From: Roseovarius mucosus
Lineage (GTDB): Bacteria > Pseudomonadota > Alphaproteobacteria > Rhodobacterales > Rhodobacteraceae
DNA: 64,000 bases
NCBI RefSeq assembly: GCF_002080415.1
Contig: NZ_CP020474.1
Coordinates: 1,054,001-1,118,000 of the forward strand
Direction of reading: 5' to 3'
A program made the translations under genes and the position numbers. Of the stretch, positions 45,751 through 53,921 are shown one piece after another; within the stretch, counting starts at the first letter, position 1; each line of letters starts with the position of its first letter. The notes under the pieces were generated by a model that worked only from the letters and a program-made list of their open reading frames with translations, did not search any database and was not told the origin of the DNA.

Positions 45751-46728
45751 ATGAATGAGACGCAGGCTTGGGCCGGAGGGGGCCGGGTTCTGGTGCTGGG
45801 CGGCACCGGCACGATTGGCCGGGCTGCGGTTGCGGCGCTGGTGGCGCGGGGGCATGAGGTGGTCTGTGCCCTGCGACCGGGGGCGAAGGCGGCGGGGTTG
45901 CCCGCCGGGGTCACGCTGTGGCGGGGGGAGATTTCGGACCTCGCCCGCGAGGGATTTCACGGTGCCAAGTTCAGAGCGTTGGCGTCTTGCATGGCGTCGC
46001 GCAGCGGCTTGCCCGCCGATGCCTGGGCGGTGGATCACGATGCGCATCTTGTGGCGCTCGAGGCGGCGCAGGCGGCGGGGGTGCAGCATATGGTGCTACT
46101 GTCGGCGATTTGTGTGCAAAAGCCGATGCTGGCGTTTCAGGCGGCCAAGCTGGCCTTTGAGGCGCGGCTCATCGCCTCTGGCCTACGTTATTCGATCGTG
46201 CGGCCCACGGCCTATTTCAAATCGCTGTCGGGGCAGATTGCGCGCGTGCAGGCGGGCAAGCCTTTTTTGGTGTTCGGGGATGGGCAGTTGACGGCGTGCA
46301 AGCCGATCAGTGATCGGGATCTGGGCGACTATCTGGCGGGCTGTCTGGACGTGCCGGACCGCTGGAACAAGGTGTTGCCGATTGGAGGGCCCGGCCCTGC
46401 GATCACCCCGCGCGATCAGGCCGACTGGCTGTTCAAGCGGTTGGGAAAACCGGTGAGTCTGCGGCAGGTGCCGGTGGGCATGATGGATGCGATCATCGGC
46501 GGGCTGTCCTTGGGCGGGCGCGTGCTGCCACGGTTGCGGGCCAAGGCGGAACTGGCGCGGATCGGGCGCTATTACGCTACCGAATCGATGCTGGTCTGGG
46601 ATGCGGCAGCGGGGGCCTATGACGCCGAGGCCACGCCCGAAACCGGGCAGGACAGGCTGTTCGATTACTATGAAGAGGTGATCTCGGGCCGCGCGCGGGT
46701 GGATTTGGGGGCGCATGCGGTGTTTTAG
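45751..46728 (+). CDS. bciA: Divinyl chlorophyllide a 8-vinyl-reductase (BciA type)
   Basis: SDR-like NADPH-dependent reductase of the 8-vinyl group of (bacterio)chlorophyll precursors, 325 residues. The N-terminal RVLVLGGTGTIGRAAVAALVARGHEVVCALR carries the GxxGxxG NADPH loop. The signature region is VQHMVLLSAICVQKPMLAFQAAKLAFE and RPTAYFKSLSGQIARV, then VFGDGQLTACKPISDRDLGDYL. ATG 45751 follows GGGGAGG at ten bases; an in-frame GTG at 45730 is less likely. BciA points to bacteriochlorophyll synthesis, usual for aerobic anoxygenic phototrophs. No other photosynthesis genes are in this window. Confidence 0.88.
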   Translation: MNETQAWAGGGRVLVLGGTGTIGRAAVAALVARGHEVVCALRPGAKAAGLPAGVTLWRGEISDLAREGFHGAKFRALASCMASRSGLPADAWAVDHDAHLVALEAAQAAGVQHMVLLSAICVQKPMLAFQAAKLAFEARLIASGLRYSIVRPTAYFKSLSGQIARVQAGKPFLVFGDGQLTACKPISDRDLGDYLAGCLDVPDRWNKVLPIGGPGPAITPRDQADWLFKRLGKPVSLRQVPVGMMDAIIGGLSLGGRVLPRLRAKAELARIGRYYATESMLVWDAAAGAYDAEATPETGQDRLFDYYEEVISGRARVDLGAHAVF

Positions 46729-46790
46729 AGGTCGGCTTATACGACAAAACCTCTGCAGTTATCCTAGTGGTAGGCTTGCCCCCATGCACA

Positions 46791-46821
46791 CCGCGCGGCA
46801 CCTTCGGTGCCATGCGCGCGG
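46791..46821. repeat. REP-like hairpin repeat, copy 2
   Basis: The GGCACC-TTC-GGTGCC core with CCGCGC/GCGCGG arms, matching the copy at 35307-35337 except for four bases. It lies between bciA and bfr in a 152-base gap. Confidence 0.7.
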
Positions 46822-46880
46822 GGGATTGGGGCCAATGACGGCGCAACCTAATCCCCCGCTTGCTGCGGAGTGTCCTCTAT

Positions 46881-47366
46881 TTACGCACCCTCATCCGCCG
46901 GGCTTGCGTTGAGCAGGCCGTAGCGTTCGGCCCCCAACTGGTCATAGAGGTCGATCTGGGTTTCGAGAAAGTCGATATGGCCCTCTTCATCTGTGATCAG
47001 CTCTTCAAAGAGGTTTTTGGACACGTAATCCGCCACGCTTTCGCAATGGCCGCGCGCCTCGATATAGAGGGTGCGGGCGTCGTGTTCGGCGGCAAGATCT
47101 GCCTCGAGCGTTTCGCGCAGGTTTTGCCCGATACGCAGCGAGTCGAGTTTTTGCAGGTTGGGATGCCCCCCCAAAAAGATGATCCGTTCGATCAGCTTGT
47201 CGGCGTGCTGCATCTCTTCGATGCTTTCGGCGCGGGATTTGGCGGCGATACGGCCATAGCCCCAATCCTCTTGCAGCCGGTAGTGGAGCCAATACTGACT
47301 GACAGCGGTCAGTTCACTCCGCAGAGCCTGATTGAGATAGTCGATGACCTTGGCGTCGCCCTTCAT
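46881..47366 (-). CDS. bfr: Bacterioferritin
   Basis: Haem-containing ferritin of 24 subunits that stores iron; 161 residues. It starts [37 protein letters not shown]; ferroxidase residues are Glu18, Glu51 and His54, and the haem ligand Met52 is present ([13 protein letters not shown]). AGGGAG lies six bases before the ATG. The start lies inside the bfd 3' end (53-base overlap), a tight coupling with its ferredoxin. The last gene of the hemP-bfd-bfr operon. Confidence 0.96.
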   Translation of the reverse strand: MKGDAKVIDYLNQALRSELTAVSQYWLHYRLQEDWGYGRIAAKSRAESIEEMQHADKLIERIIFLGGHPNLQKLDSLRIGQNLRETLEADLAAEHDARTLYIEARGHCESVADYVSKNLFEELITDEEGHIDFLETQIDLYDQLGAERYGLLNASPADEGA

Positions 47367-47607
47367 GTGGTTCTCCCTGTGTGGATGCGCGGCGGAGGCC
47401 GCGCAGGTGCATGGGTATGCTCAGGCTATCGGCCTGACGCATGGTGTCAACAAAGAGCGGCAAACATCCGCCGCAATCGGCGCGCTTTCCCAGCGCGCGG
47501 TAGATCTTGCCGGGGGTGATCAGCGTCTCGGCATCCGCCGCGCGCATCCAGTCCATCGCGCGGTGAATGTCGGCGTCGGTGATGGCCATGCAATGACAGA
47601 TGATCAT
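47314..47607 (-). CDS. bfd: Bacterioferritin-associated ferredoxin Bfd
   Basis: A 97-residue protein with the BFD-like [2Fe-2S] domain: CHC near the start ([10 protein letters not shown]) and [10 protein letters not shown] with CxxC at about 45-48. Bfd reduces bacterioferritin so that stored iron is released. The domain ends near residue 68; the remaining tail ([26 protein letters not shown]) is translated from the same DNA as the bfr N-terminus and may not be conserved. It sits 20 bases after the unknown gene at 47628. Confidence 0.88.
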   Translation of the reverse strand: MIICHCMAITDADIHRAMDWMRAADAETLITPGKIYRALGKRADCGGCLPLFVDTMRQADSLSIPMHLRGLRRASTQGEPHEGRRQGHRLSQSGSAE

Positions 47608-47627
47608 CGGTTCAGTCCCTTTTACGG

Positions 47628-48098
47628 CTAGTGACGTGTTGCGCTGGCAGGTTCGGGGATGCGCGACTGCGGTGCGCGCAGCGCTGCGCGGTGCAGGCAG
47701 AGGCCCAAGCGCGCCGCCGCATCCGTGAGAGGCAGGATGGCGCGCGGTTGCACCAGAATACTGGCCAGAAGAAGCGCATCTTCGCGGTCGCCCAAGGCCG
47801 CCTCTTGGACAAAGCGGGCAAAGGCGGCCTCGTCCAGCCCGACACAGGTGCAGTTGGGCGCATGACAGCGCAGCGGGCGGCGGATATGCGGGCCCAACAC
47901 CTCGGTCAGGTCCTGCAACGCCTCGAACGCGGCGAGCGCCATCGGTTCGGCCATGCGATCACACAGGAGCGCATGGGCGCGCAGCGCGCCGCCCGCGTTC
48001 CAGGCGCGCAGCGCGGCCACGGTCAGACCGTTCAGCCCGTCCAACTGTGCCATCTGGTCCACCGGCATCTGGCCGGTCAGGTCGCGCGCGTGTTTCAT
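47628..48098 (-). CDS. Hypothetical protein in the hemP-bfd operon
   Basis: A 156-residue protein of unknown family. Visible: an Ala/Leu-rich helical sequence, a Cys-containing motif CHAPNCTCVGLDEAAF at about 78-93 that may bind metal, and a basic end. No signal peptide. It overlaps the hemP stop by four bases (ATGA), then bfd begins 20 bases later. Its place in an iron-handling operon suggests a metal-related job, but this is inference only. Confidence 0.6.
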   Translation of the reverse strand: MKHARDLTGQMPVDQMAQLDGLNGLTVAALRAWNAGGALRAHALLCDRMAEPMALAAFEALQDLTEVLGPHIRRPLRCHAPNCTCVGLDEAAFARFVQEAALGDREDALLLASILVQPRAILPLTDAAARLGLCLHRAALRAPQSRIPEPASATRH

Positions 48099-48259
48099 TT
48101 GGTCAGGATCAGTTTGCCCGCGCGGGTGATGCGCAGGGTGTAGATTTGCCCGTCGAGCACGATAAGCGCGGTATTGGCACCATTGGTGAGGGCGCGCGCA
48201 TCGTGGCAGGGGGCCTCGGCCACCAAAGCGGGATCGGATTTGGTCTGAGCGCGGATCAT
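48095..48259 (-). CDS. hemP: Hemin uptake protein HemP
   Basis: A 54-residue protein of the COG4256/HemP type: CHDARALTNGANTALIVLDGQIYTLRITRAGKLILTK, the classic HDARAL and GQIYTLRITRAGKLILTK motifs. In rhizobia HmuP is a small regulator and in others a haem-uptake-associated protein. ATG 48259 overlaps the stop of a 13-codon leader ORF (TGA 48256-48258) and has only a weak GAGGG site, so translation may depend on the leader. Iron-regulated in related bacteria; an iron-box candidate lies upstream. Confidence 0.85.
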   Translation of the reverse strand: MIRAQTKSDPALVAEAPCHDARALTNGANTALIVLDGQIYTLRITRAGKLILTK

Positions 48260-48297
48260 GCGAAGGCCCTCGCCGGGCTGGTATGAAGAAGTGACAT
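48256..48297 (-). CDS. Possible 13-residue leader ORF before hemP
   Basis: A short frame coding MSLLHTSPARAFA from ATG 48297 to TGA 48256-48258. The start has AAAGGA about ten bases upstream, a better site than that of hemP, whose ATG overlaps the leader stop as ATGA. The frame is short enough to be chance, but the coupling would let leader translation set hemP expression. Confidence 0.35.
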   Translation of the reverse strand: MSLLHTSPARAFA

Positions 48298-48367
48298 GGT
48301 GTTTCGGTCCTTTGTTACAGGGTGGCCGGGCTGACCGCAGGACCGGGCTGGCTTGGCCCCTCTTTTC

Positions 48368-48382
48368 TGACTTAAACAATCA
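48368..48382 (-). promoter_or_regulatory. Iron-box candidate (TGA-N9-TCA) upstream of hemP
   Basis: TGACTTAAACAATCA fits the TGA-N9-TCA form described for Iron-Rhodo-box/RirA-type sites in alphaproteobacteria. It is about 110 bases upstream of the hemP start and 71 upstream of the leader ORF. The pattern is symmetric, so either strand is possible, but the iron operon is the logical target. Confidence 0.5.
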
Positions 48383-48530
48383 GGTATGTCAATTCCGATT
48401 CTTTTCGTAGGCTTTAATCATGCGCCGCGTGCCCGGTTGGCCCCCCGCGCTTGGGCTGCAAGATCAAAAGCATAGCTTGAAATTCCCGGCGGGCGGCGTA
48501 ACTATCGGCGGCGATGCGATGGACCGGGAA

Positions 48531-48944
48531 ATGATCAAGTTCACCCTCAGATGCGCGGATAAGCACGAGTTCGACAGTTGGTTTCAATCCGCTGCCGCCT
48601 TTGACAAGCTGCAGGGAGCGGGCATGGTGACATGCGCCGTATGTGGCGGCACTGAGGTGCAAAAGGCGTTGATGGCCCCCAGCCTGCATACTGCGCCCGA
48701 CAAGGTGCCTGCCCCGGCCCCAACCCCAGAAGAACAGGCGCTGGCGCAGCTCAAACGGCAGATCGAACAGAATTCAGAATATGTTGGCCTTAATTTCGCG
48801 CGGGAGGCGCGCGAGATGCATGATGGGCTGGCCCCGGAACGCGCCATTTATGGCGAGGCGAAACCCGAAGAGGCGCGCAAGCTGATCGAGGATGGCGTGC
48901 CTGTGGCCCCCCTGCCCTTTGTGCCGCGCCGCAAATCCAACTGA
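48531..48944 (+). CDS. DUF1178 protein
   Basis: A 137-residue cytoplasmic protein of the DUF1178/COG5319 family. The N-terminus MIKFTLRCADKHEFDSWFQSAAAFDKL is the family signature, with CxxC-type Cys in CAVCGGTEVQKALMAP that can bind zinc. A polar middle is followed by LKRQIEQNSEYVGLNFAREAREMHDGLAPERAIYGEA, also diagnostic. ATG 48519 (MDREMIKF) is an alternative start with little difference. It is divergent from hemP and 15 bases before the SDR gene. Confidence 0.87.
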   Translation: MIKFTLRCADKHEFDSWFQSAAAFDKLQGAGMVTCAVCGGTEVQKALMAPSLHTAPDKVPAPAPTPEEQALAQLKRQIEQNSEYVGLNFAREAREMHDGLAPERAIYGEAKPEEARKLIEDGVPVAPLPFVPRRKSN

Positions 48945-48959
48945 CCGAAAGGCCCCGTC

Positions 48960-49607
48960 ATGCATATCCTCATCACCGGTGCCAATCGTGGCATCGGGCG
49001 CGCCCTCGCCGATCATTACCGCCAAGCGGGCCATGAGGTGACTGCCACGGCGCGCAGACCGTCGGAGGGGGAGTTGGCGCTGGATGTGACCGATCCCGCC
49101 TCTTGTGCGGCACTTGCCGCGCGGCTGGGCGGTCGGGCGGTGGACCTTTTGATCTGCAATGCGGGCGTATACCTCGACAAGGGGCAGGCATTGGCAGAGG
49201 GCTATGCGGCGCAGATGTGGGCCGACACCTTTGCCACCAATGTAACGGGCGTGTTTCTGACCGTGCAGGCGTTTCTGCCGCATCTGCGGGCGGGCAAGGG
49301 CGCGAAAATCGCGATCATTTCCAGCCAGATGGCCAGCCACACCCGCGCGCCGGGGGGCAGCTATATCTATCGGGCGTCCAAGGCGGCGGCGCTCAATCTC
49401 GGGCGCAATCTGGCCAGTGACCTTGCGGGCGATGGCATTGCCGTGGGCATCTATCACCCCGGTTGGGTGCGCACCGAGATGGGCGGCGATTCGGCGGAGA
49501 TTTCGGTAGAAGAGGCCACGTCCGGGCTTGTGGCACGGTTCGCGGCGCTGGATTTGGCATCAACGGGGTGTTTTCAAACCTGGGACGGGCGCGACCACCC
49601 CTATTGA
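48960..49607 (+). CDS. Short-chain dehydrogenase/reductase
   Basis: A 215-residue NAD(P)-dependent oxidoreductase of the SDR superfamily. The dinucleotide loop is ITGANRGIGRALADHY (TGxxxGIG) at about 5-20, the NAG motif is in DLLICNAGVYLDKG, and the catalytic pattern is S...YIYRASKAAAL (Tyr and Lys). No membrane span. It follows DUF1178 by 15 bases and converges with the VOC gene. The substrate is not predictable. Confidence 0.85.
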   Translation: MHILITGANRGIGRALADHYRQAGHEVTATARRPSEGELALDVTDPASCAALAARLGGRAVDLLICNAGVYLDKGQALAEGYAAQMWADTFATNVTGVFLTVQAFLPHLRAGKGAKIAIISSQMASHTRAPGGSYIYRASKAAALNLGRNLASDLAGDGIAVGIYHPGWVRTEMGGDSAEISVEEATSGLVARFAALDLASTGCFQTWDGRDHPY

Positions 49608-49611
49608 AGCG

Positions 49612-50025
49612 TCAGGCGGCAAAGACCGTCGTCATATCGGCAAAGCCCTTGAGTTCCACCGGATTGCCCGAAGGATCACGGAAGAACATCGTCCATTGCT
49701 CGCCCGGCTGCCCCTCGAACCGGACCGAGGGGGGGAGGACGAAATCGACCGCCGCCGCCGTTAACCGCTCGGCCACACCGCGCCAGATGTCGAGCGGCAG
49801 CACCACGCCGAAATGCGGCATCGGCACCATGTGATCGCCGACCTTGCCGGTGGCTTGTGTGGCAAAGGGCGTGCCCAGATGCAGGCTGAGTTGATGGCCG
49901 AAGAAATCGAAATCGACCCATGTCTCGGTGGAGCGCCCTTCGATGCCGCCCAAGAGCCCGCCGTAAAAGGCGCGCGCCTCACCCAGATCGGTTACATTGA
50001 TTGCCAGATGAAAGGGATGTGCCAT
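49612..50025 (-). CDS. VOC family protein
   Basis: A 137-residue single-module VOC (glyoxalase/dioxygenase-like) protein. MAHPFHLAINVTDLGEARAFYGGLLG carries the first metal His, DFDFFGHQLSLHLG the second, and FRDPSGNPVELKGF the Glu ligand. ATG 50025 has GAGGAG eight bases upstream. It converges on the SDR gene with a four-base gap. Function unknown. Confidence 0.83.
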   Translation of the reverse strand: MAHPFHLAINVTDLGEARAFYGGLLGGIEGRSTETWVDFDFFGHQLSLHLGTPFATQATGKVGDHMVPMPHFGVVLPLDIWRGVAERLTAAAVDFVLPPSVRFEGQPGEQWTMFFRDPSGNPVELKGFADMTTVFAA

Positions 50026-50109
50026 ATCATGTCTCCTCATGCCCGTTGCATGGCACCTAGCGATGCCTTAACCGGGTTTGCAAGGTATATGACGCGGGAG
50101 GACGCTGAA

Positions 50110-51390
50110 ATGACATACGGATTCGACACGTTGCAGGTACATGCGGGCGCGCGGCCCGATCCGGCCACAGGCGCGCGGCAGGTGCCGATTTACCAGACCA
50201 CGGCCTATGTGTTTCGCGATGCCGATCACGCGGCGGCGCTGTTTAACCTGCAAGAGGTGGGGTATATCTATTCGCGCCTGACCAATCCCACGGTCGCCGC
50301 GCTGCAAGAGCGGGTGGCCACGCTAGAGGGGGGCGCGGGCGCAGTCTGTTGTTCTTCGGGCCACGCGGCGCAGATCATGGCGCTGTTTCCGCTGATGGGT
50401 CCGGGGTTGAATGTGGTGGTCTCGACGCGGCTTTATGGCGGCTCGATCACGCAATTCAGCCAGACGATCAAGCGGTTTGGCTGGTCGGCCAAGTTTGTTG
50501 ATTTCGACGATCTGGGGGCCATTGAGGCCGCGATTGACGACAATACCCGCGCGGTGTTCTGCGAATCCATTGCCAATCCGGGCGGCTATATCACCGATCT
50601 CGATGCGGTGGCGGCGGTGGCCGACAAGGCGGGTCTGCCGCTTATTGTCGATAACACCTCGGCCACGCCGTATCTCTGCCGTCCGATCGAACATGGGGCG
50701 ACATTGGTCGTGCATTCGATGACCAAGTTCCTGACCGGCAATGGCACGGTCACGGGCGGTGTGGTGGTTGATTCGGGCAATTTCAATTGGTCCGCGTCGG
50801 ACAAGTTCCCGTCCCTTTCGGCCCCGGAACCCGCCTATCACGGGCTCAAGTTCCACGAGACCTTTGGCCCCTTGGCGTTCACCTTTCACGGCATTGCCAT
50901 CGGGCTGCGCGATCTGGGCATGACGCTCAATCCGCAGGCGGCGCATTACACGCTGATGGGGATCGAAACGCTGTCCTTGCGCATGGCGCGGCATGTCGAG
51001 AACGCGGAAAAGGTGGCGGCCTGGCTGGAAGGGCATCCGGCGGTTGAGGCTGTGACCTATGCGGGTCTCAAATCTTCGCCCTGGCATGACAGGGTGGCGC
51101 GGATTTGCCCCAAGGGGGCGGGCGGGCTGTTCACCGTGGCGCTCAAGGGGGGCTATGGTGCCTGTCTCAAGCTGGTGGATAGCCTTAACCTCTTTAGCCA
51201 TGTTGCCAATCTGGGTGATACACGGTCGTTGATCATTCATTCCGCCTCGACCACGCATCGGCAGCTTACGCCCGAGCAACAGACCGCCGCCGGGGCCGCG
51301 CCCAATGTGGTGCGGATTTCCATCGGAATCGAGGATGCCAAAGACATCATCGCCGATCTGGAGCAGGCGCTGGCCAAGGCGAGTGCATAA
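50110..51390 (+). CDS. metY: O-acetylhomoserine (thiol)-lyase, MetY family
   Basis: PLP-dependent enzyme converting O-acetylhomoserine and sulfide to homocysteine, or a methionine-gamma-lyase-like activity; 426 residues. Family elements: [86 protein letters not shown] with the PLP Lys, and GVSIGIE-like ([17 protein letters not shown]) near the end. GGGAGG precedes ATG 50110. It stands alone between VOC and the large membrane protein. The assignment to MetY over cystathionine lyases rests on the length and TLQVHAG start. Confidence 0.9.
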   Translation: MTYGFDTLQVHAGARPDPATGARQVPIYQTTAYVFRDADHAAALFNLQEVGYIYSRLTNPTVAALQERVATLEGGAGAVCCSSGHAAQIMALFPLMGPGLNVVVSTRLYGGSITQFSQTIKRFGWSAKFVDFDDLGAIEAAIDDNTRAVFCESIANPGGYITDLDAVAAVADKAGLPLIVDNTSATPYLCRPIEHGATLVVHSMTKFLTGNGTVTGGVVVDSGNFNWSASDKFPSLSAPEPAYHGLKFHETFGPLAFTFHGIAIGLRDLGMTLNPQAAHYTLMGIETLSLRMARHVENAEKVAAWLEGHPAVEAVTYAGLKSSPWHDRVARICPKGAGGLFTVALKGGYGACLKLVDSLNLFSHVANLGDTRSLIIHSASTTHRQLTPEQQTAAGAAPNVVRISIGIEDAKDIIADLEQALAKASA

Positions 51391-51506
51391 TCGGCCTTGC
51401 GCCGGGGCTCGACCGGATGGTTGGCCTCGGCGCGAAGCTGCTGTAGGATGGGGGGATCGAGAACAAGGACTCCCGCCGATGTCGGACGAGTGTTAAAGCG
51501 TTCCCC

Positions 51507-53894
51507 ATGAAACCGAATTTTGCCCTGTCCCTTTCGTTTGAAGGCATCGGCCTTTTGCACCGCGCGGGCAGCGCGGGCTGGCATCTTGTCGGCGATGTGC
51601 CGCTTGATGCGGAGGATTTGGCGGGGGAACTGGCGGCGCTTAGGGCCAAGGCGGCGCTGCTTGACCCGTCGGGATTGTCCACCAAGCTGATCATTCCGGA
51701 CGAGCAGATCAAATACATGGATCTGCCCGCCACAAGCGCGCCCGACGGGGATTATGACCGGGCCGCCGCCGAAGCCTTGGAAGGGGCGACGCCCTATCAC
51801 ATTGATGATCTGGTCTATGACTGGAGCGTGGAGGACGGGCGGCTTTATATCGCCGCCGTGGCAAGCGAGACCTTGGACGAGGCTGAGGCCTTTGCCGCTG
51901 AGCATCGGTTCAACCCGGTGAGCTTTGTCGCGCGGCCGCAATCAGATCGCTTTGCGGGCGAGCCGTTCTTTGGAGCGGCGGCGCAGGCGCGGGGCGTGGA
52001 CCGCGACGAAGCGCCGGTGCGTATTCTGGGCAGCGCGCGCCTGCCCGAGGCACCACCGCCGGTGGAGAGCGTGGCCAGTGCCGCGCCAGTCATCGCGCCT
52101 GCGGCGGACGCGGCTGCGGCCACACCCAAGGCCCCGAACACCGCTCCCGTGCCTGCCCCTGCTCCTGCCCCTGCGCCGCCCGCGGCCCCGGACAAGCCCG
52201 CGGCCCCTGCGCTCAAGGCTGAACCGGACCTGCCGGCGCTGTCGTTTTCCAGCGTCCGGGCCGAGCGGGGAGCGCCGATTGCCGGGGCACCCAAGCTGGA
52301 AGGTGCCGCGCGGATCACACCGCTGCCTGATACCGCCCCTGCCCCAGAGTTGCCGCGACCGGGCGCTGCGCCGCTTTTGACCGGCGGGGCCAATCCGGCG
52401 CTGACCGATCTGGCCGCCGCAAGCCTTGCGCCCGAAGCGGCAAAGGGAGCGGGCCTGGCCGGGCTGCTTGCGCGCCGGGACAAGACGACGGCCCCTGAGC
52501 GGGTTGTGGCCAAGCCTGCGGATGAGGCGGAGCGTCTGACGGTGTTTGGCGCACGCAGCCAGCCCACAGCACGTGGCAAGCCCCGGTTTCTGGGGCTGAT
52601 CCTGACCGCGCTTTTGCTGCTCTTACTGGTGGGCGTGGCGGCGTGGTCGACGATCTTTGGCGGAAGCGATCCGGCAGAGATTTCGGTTGAGAGCGCGCCT
52701 GAAATCGCGCTGACGCCACCGATTGAGGCGGAGCCGGAAATCGCCGTTGGGGTTGAAGCAGAGACCGTACCGGAGATTATCCCCCCCGAAGCAGAGGCAG
52801 AGCCAGAGGCAGTTGCGACCACGCCACCGCCCCCCGAAGACTTGACGCCGGATGAGATGATGGCGCGCTATGCCGCCACGGGCATCTGGCCATTGGCCCC
52901 CGAGCCGCCCGCGCAGGCGGATACTACCGATCTGGATGAGTTTTACCTGACCTCGATTGACGAGGCCGTAAACTTTCAGGATGCCGTGGCCCTTCCCCCG
53001 GCGTCTGAGACCGTGCTTGACCGTCGCCCCGAGACCCCGGCCGCGCCCGCGCCGCCGGGCACGCAATTCACACGTGATGCACGCGGCTTTGTGCAGGCCA
53101 CGCCAGAGGGTGCGCTGACGCCTGACGGTATCTTGGTGCGGGCCGGGCCGCCGCCGGTGCGCCCCCCCGAGACCCCTACCCGCGCGCTGCCGGTTCCCGG
53201 ATTGGAGCAAAGCGCCGAGACCGCCGCCGAGGCGGCGCGACTGGGCGGTATCCGCCCCCGCACCCGCCCCGAGAACCTGATCGAGCAGCAAGAGCGCGGG
53301 GCGCTCTCGGGTCTTACACGGTCCGAGCTTGCGTCGCTGCGTCCGCGCCTGCGCCCGCAAGCGGTGATCGAGGCAGCGGCGGCGGCGGCGACCCCGCCGC
53401 CCGCCCCAGAGGTGCAGCCCGCCGATATCAGCTCCGCCTCGCTGGCCGCCGCGCTGATCGAGGCCAATCGCGGCTCTGTCGCCGAGAGCCTGCCGCAGGC
53501 TGTTGGCACGTCGATCAAGCCCAAGGTGCGGCCACAAGAGCTAGAGCAGGCCGCGCGCGCGCCGCAGCCGGACCGGGCGACGCCGGGCGAGGATGAGGAA
53601 CCCGAAATCCAGACCGCCGCTGCCGCGCGGGTGGCCCCCAATATTCCCACAACCGCCTCGGTTGCGCGATCGGCCACCGAGGCCAATGCCATCAACCTGC
53701 GCAACGTCAATCTGATCGGCGTCTACGGCAGCCCGCAAAGCCGCCGCGCGCTGGTGCGGCTGGCGAATGGTCGGTATCAAAAGGTGCAGGTGGGCGACCG
53801 GCTGGATGGGGGGCAGGTTTCAGCCATTGGTGATTCCGAGTTGCGCTATAACAAACGCGGGCGCGACGTGGTGCTGCGCATGCCGAAGGGGTAG
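51507..53894 (+). CDS. Large low-complexity membrane protein with PilM-like start and PilP/GspC-like end
   Basis: A 795-residue protein. Residues 1-150 show an actin-like/PilM-type pattern (KPNFALSLSFEGIGLLHRAGSAGWHLVGDVPLDAE, TKLIIPDEQIKYMDLPA). From about 160 to 350 it is Pro/Ala-rich and disordered-looking; a single hydrophobic span, FLGLILTALLLLLLVGVAAW, lies at about 360-380. A second Pro/Glu/Ala-rich region follows with several RPR-LRP repeats (RIRPRTRPENL, RPRLRPQAV). The end (about 731-795) reads NLIGVYGSPQSRRALVRLANGRYQKVQVGDRLDGGQVSAIGDSELRYNKRGRDVVLRM, resembling PilP or GspC HR domains. It may link cytoplasm and periplasm in a transenvelope apparatus; no partner genes are adjacent. 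Confidence 0.7.
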   Translation: MKPNFALSLSFEGIGLLHRAGSAGWHLVGDVPLDAEDLAGELAALRAKAALLDPSGLSTKLIIPDEQIKYMDLPATSAPDGDYDRAAAEALEGATPYHIDDLVYDWSVEDGRLYIAAVASETLDEAEAFAAEHRFNPVSFVARPQSDRFAGEPFFGAAAQARGVDRDEAPVRILGSARLPEAPPPVESVASAAPVIAPAADAAAATPKAPNTAPVPAPAPAPAPPAAPDKPAAPALKAEPDLPALSFSSVRAERGAPIAGAPKLEGAARITPLPDTAPAPELPRPGAAPLLTGGANPALTDLAAASLAPEAAKGAGLAGLLARRDKTTAPERVVAKPADEAERLTVFGARSQPTARGKPRFLGLILTALLLLLLVGVAAWSTIFGGSDPAEISVESAPEIALTPPIEAEPEIAVGVEAETVPEIIPPEAEAEPEAVATTPPPPEDLTPDEMMARYAATGIWPLAPEPPAQADTTDLDEFYLTSIDEAVNFQDAVALPPASETVLDRRPETPAAPAPPGTQFTRDARGFVQATPEGALTPDGILVRAGPPPVRPPETPTRALPVPGLEQSAETAAEAARLGGIRPRTRPENLIEQQERGALSGLTRSELASLRPRLRPQAVIEAAAAAATPPPAPEVQPADISSASLAAALIEANRGSVAESLPQAVGTSIKPKVRPQELEQAARAPQPDRATPGEDEEPEIQTAAAARVAPNIPTTASVARSATEANAINLRNVNLIGVYGSPQSRRALVRLANGRYQKVQVGDRLDGGQVSAIGDSELRYNKRGRDVVLRMPKG

Positions 53895-53921
53895 GATAAT
53901 GACCTACGCCCTTATTCGCTG

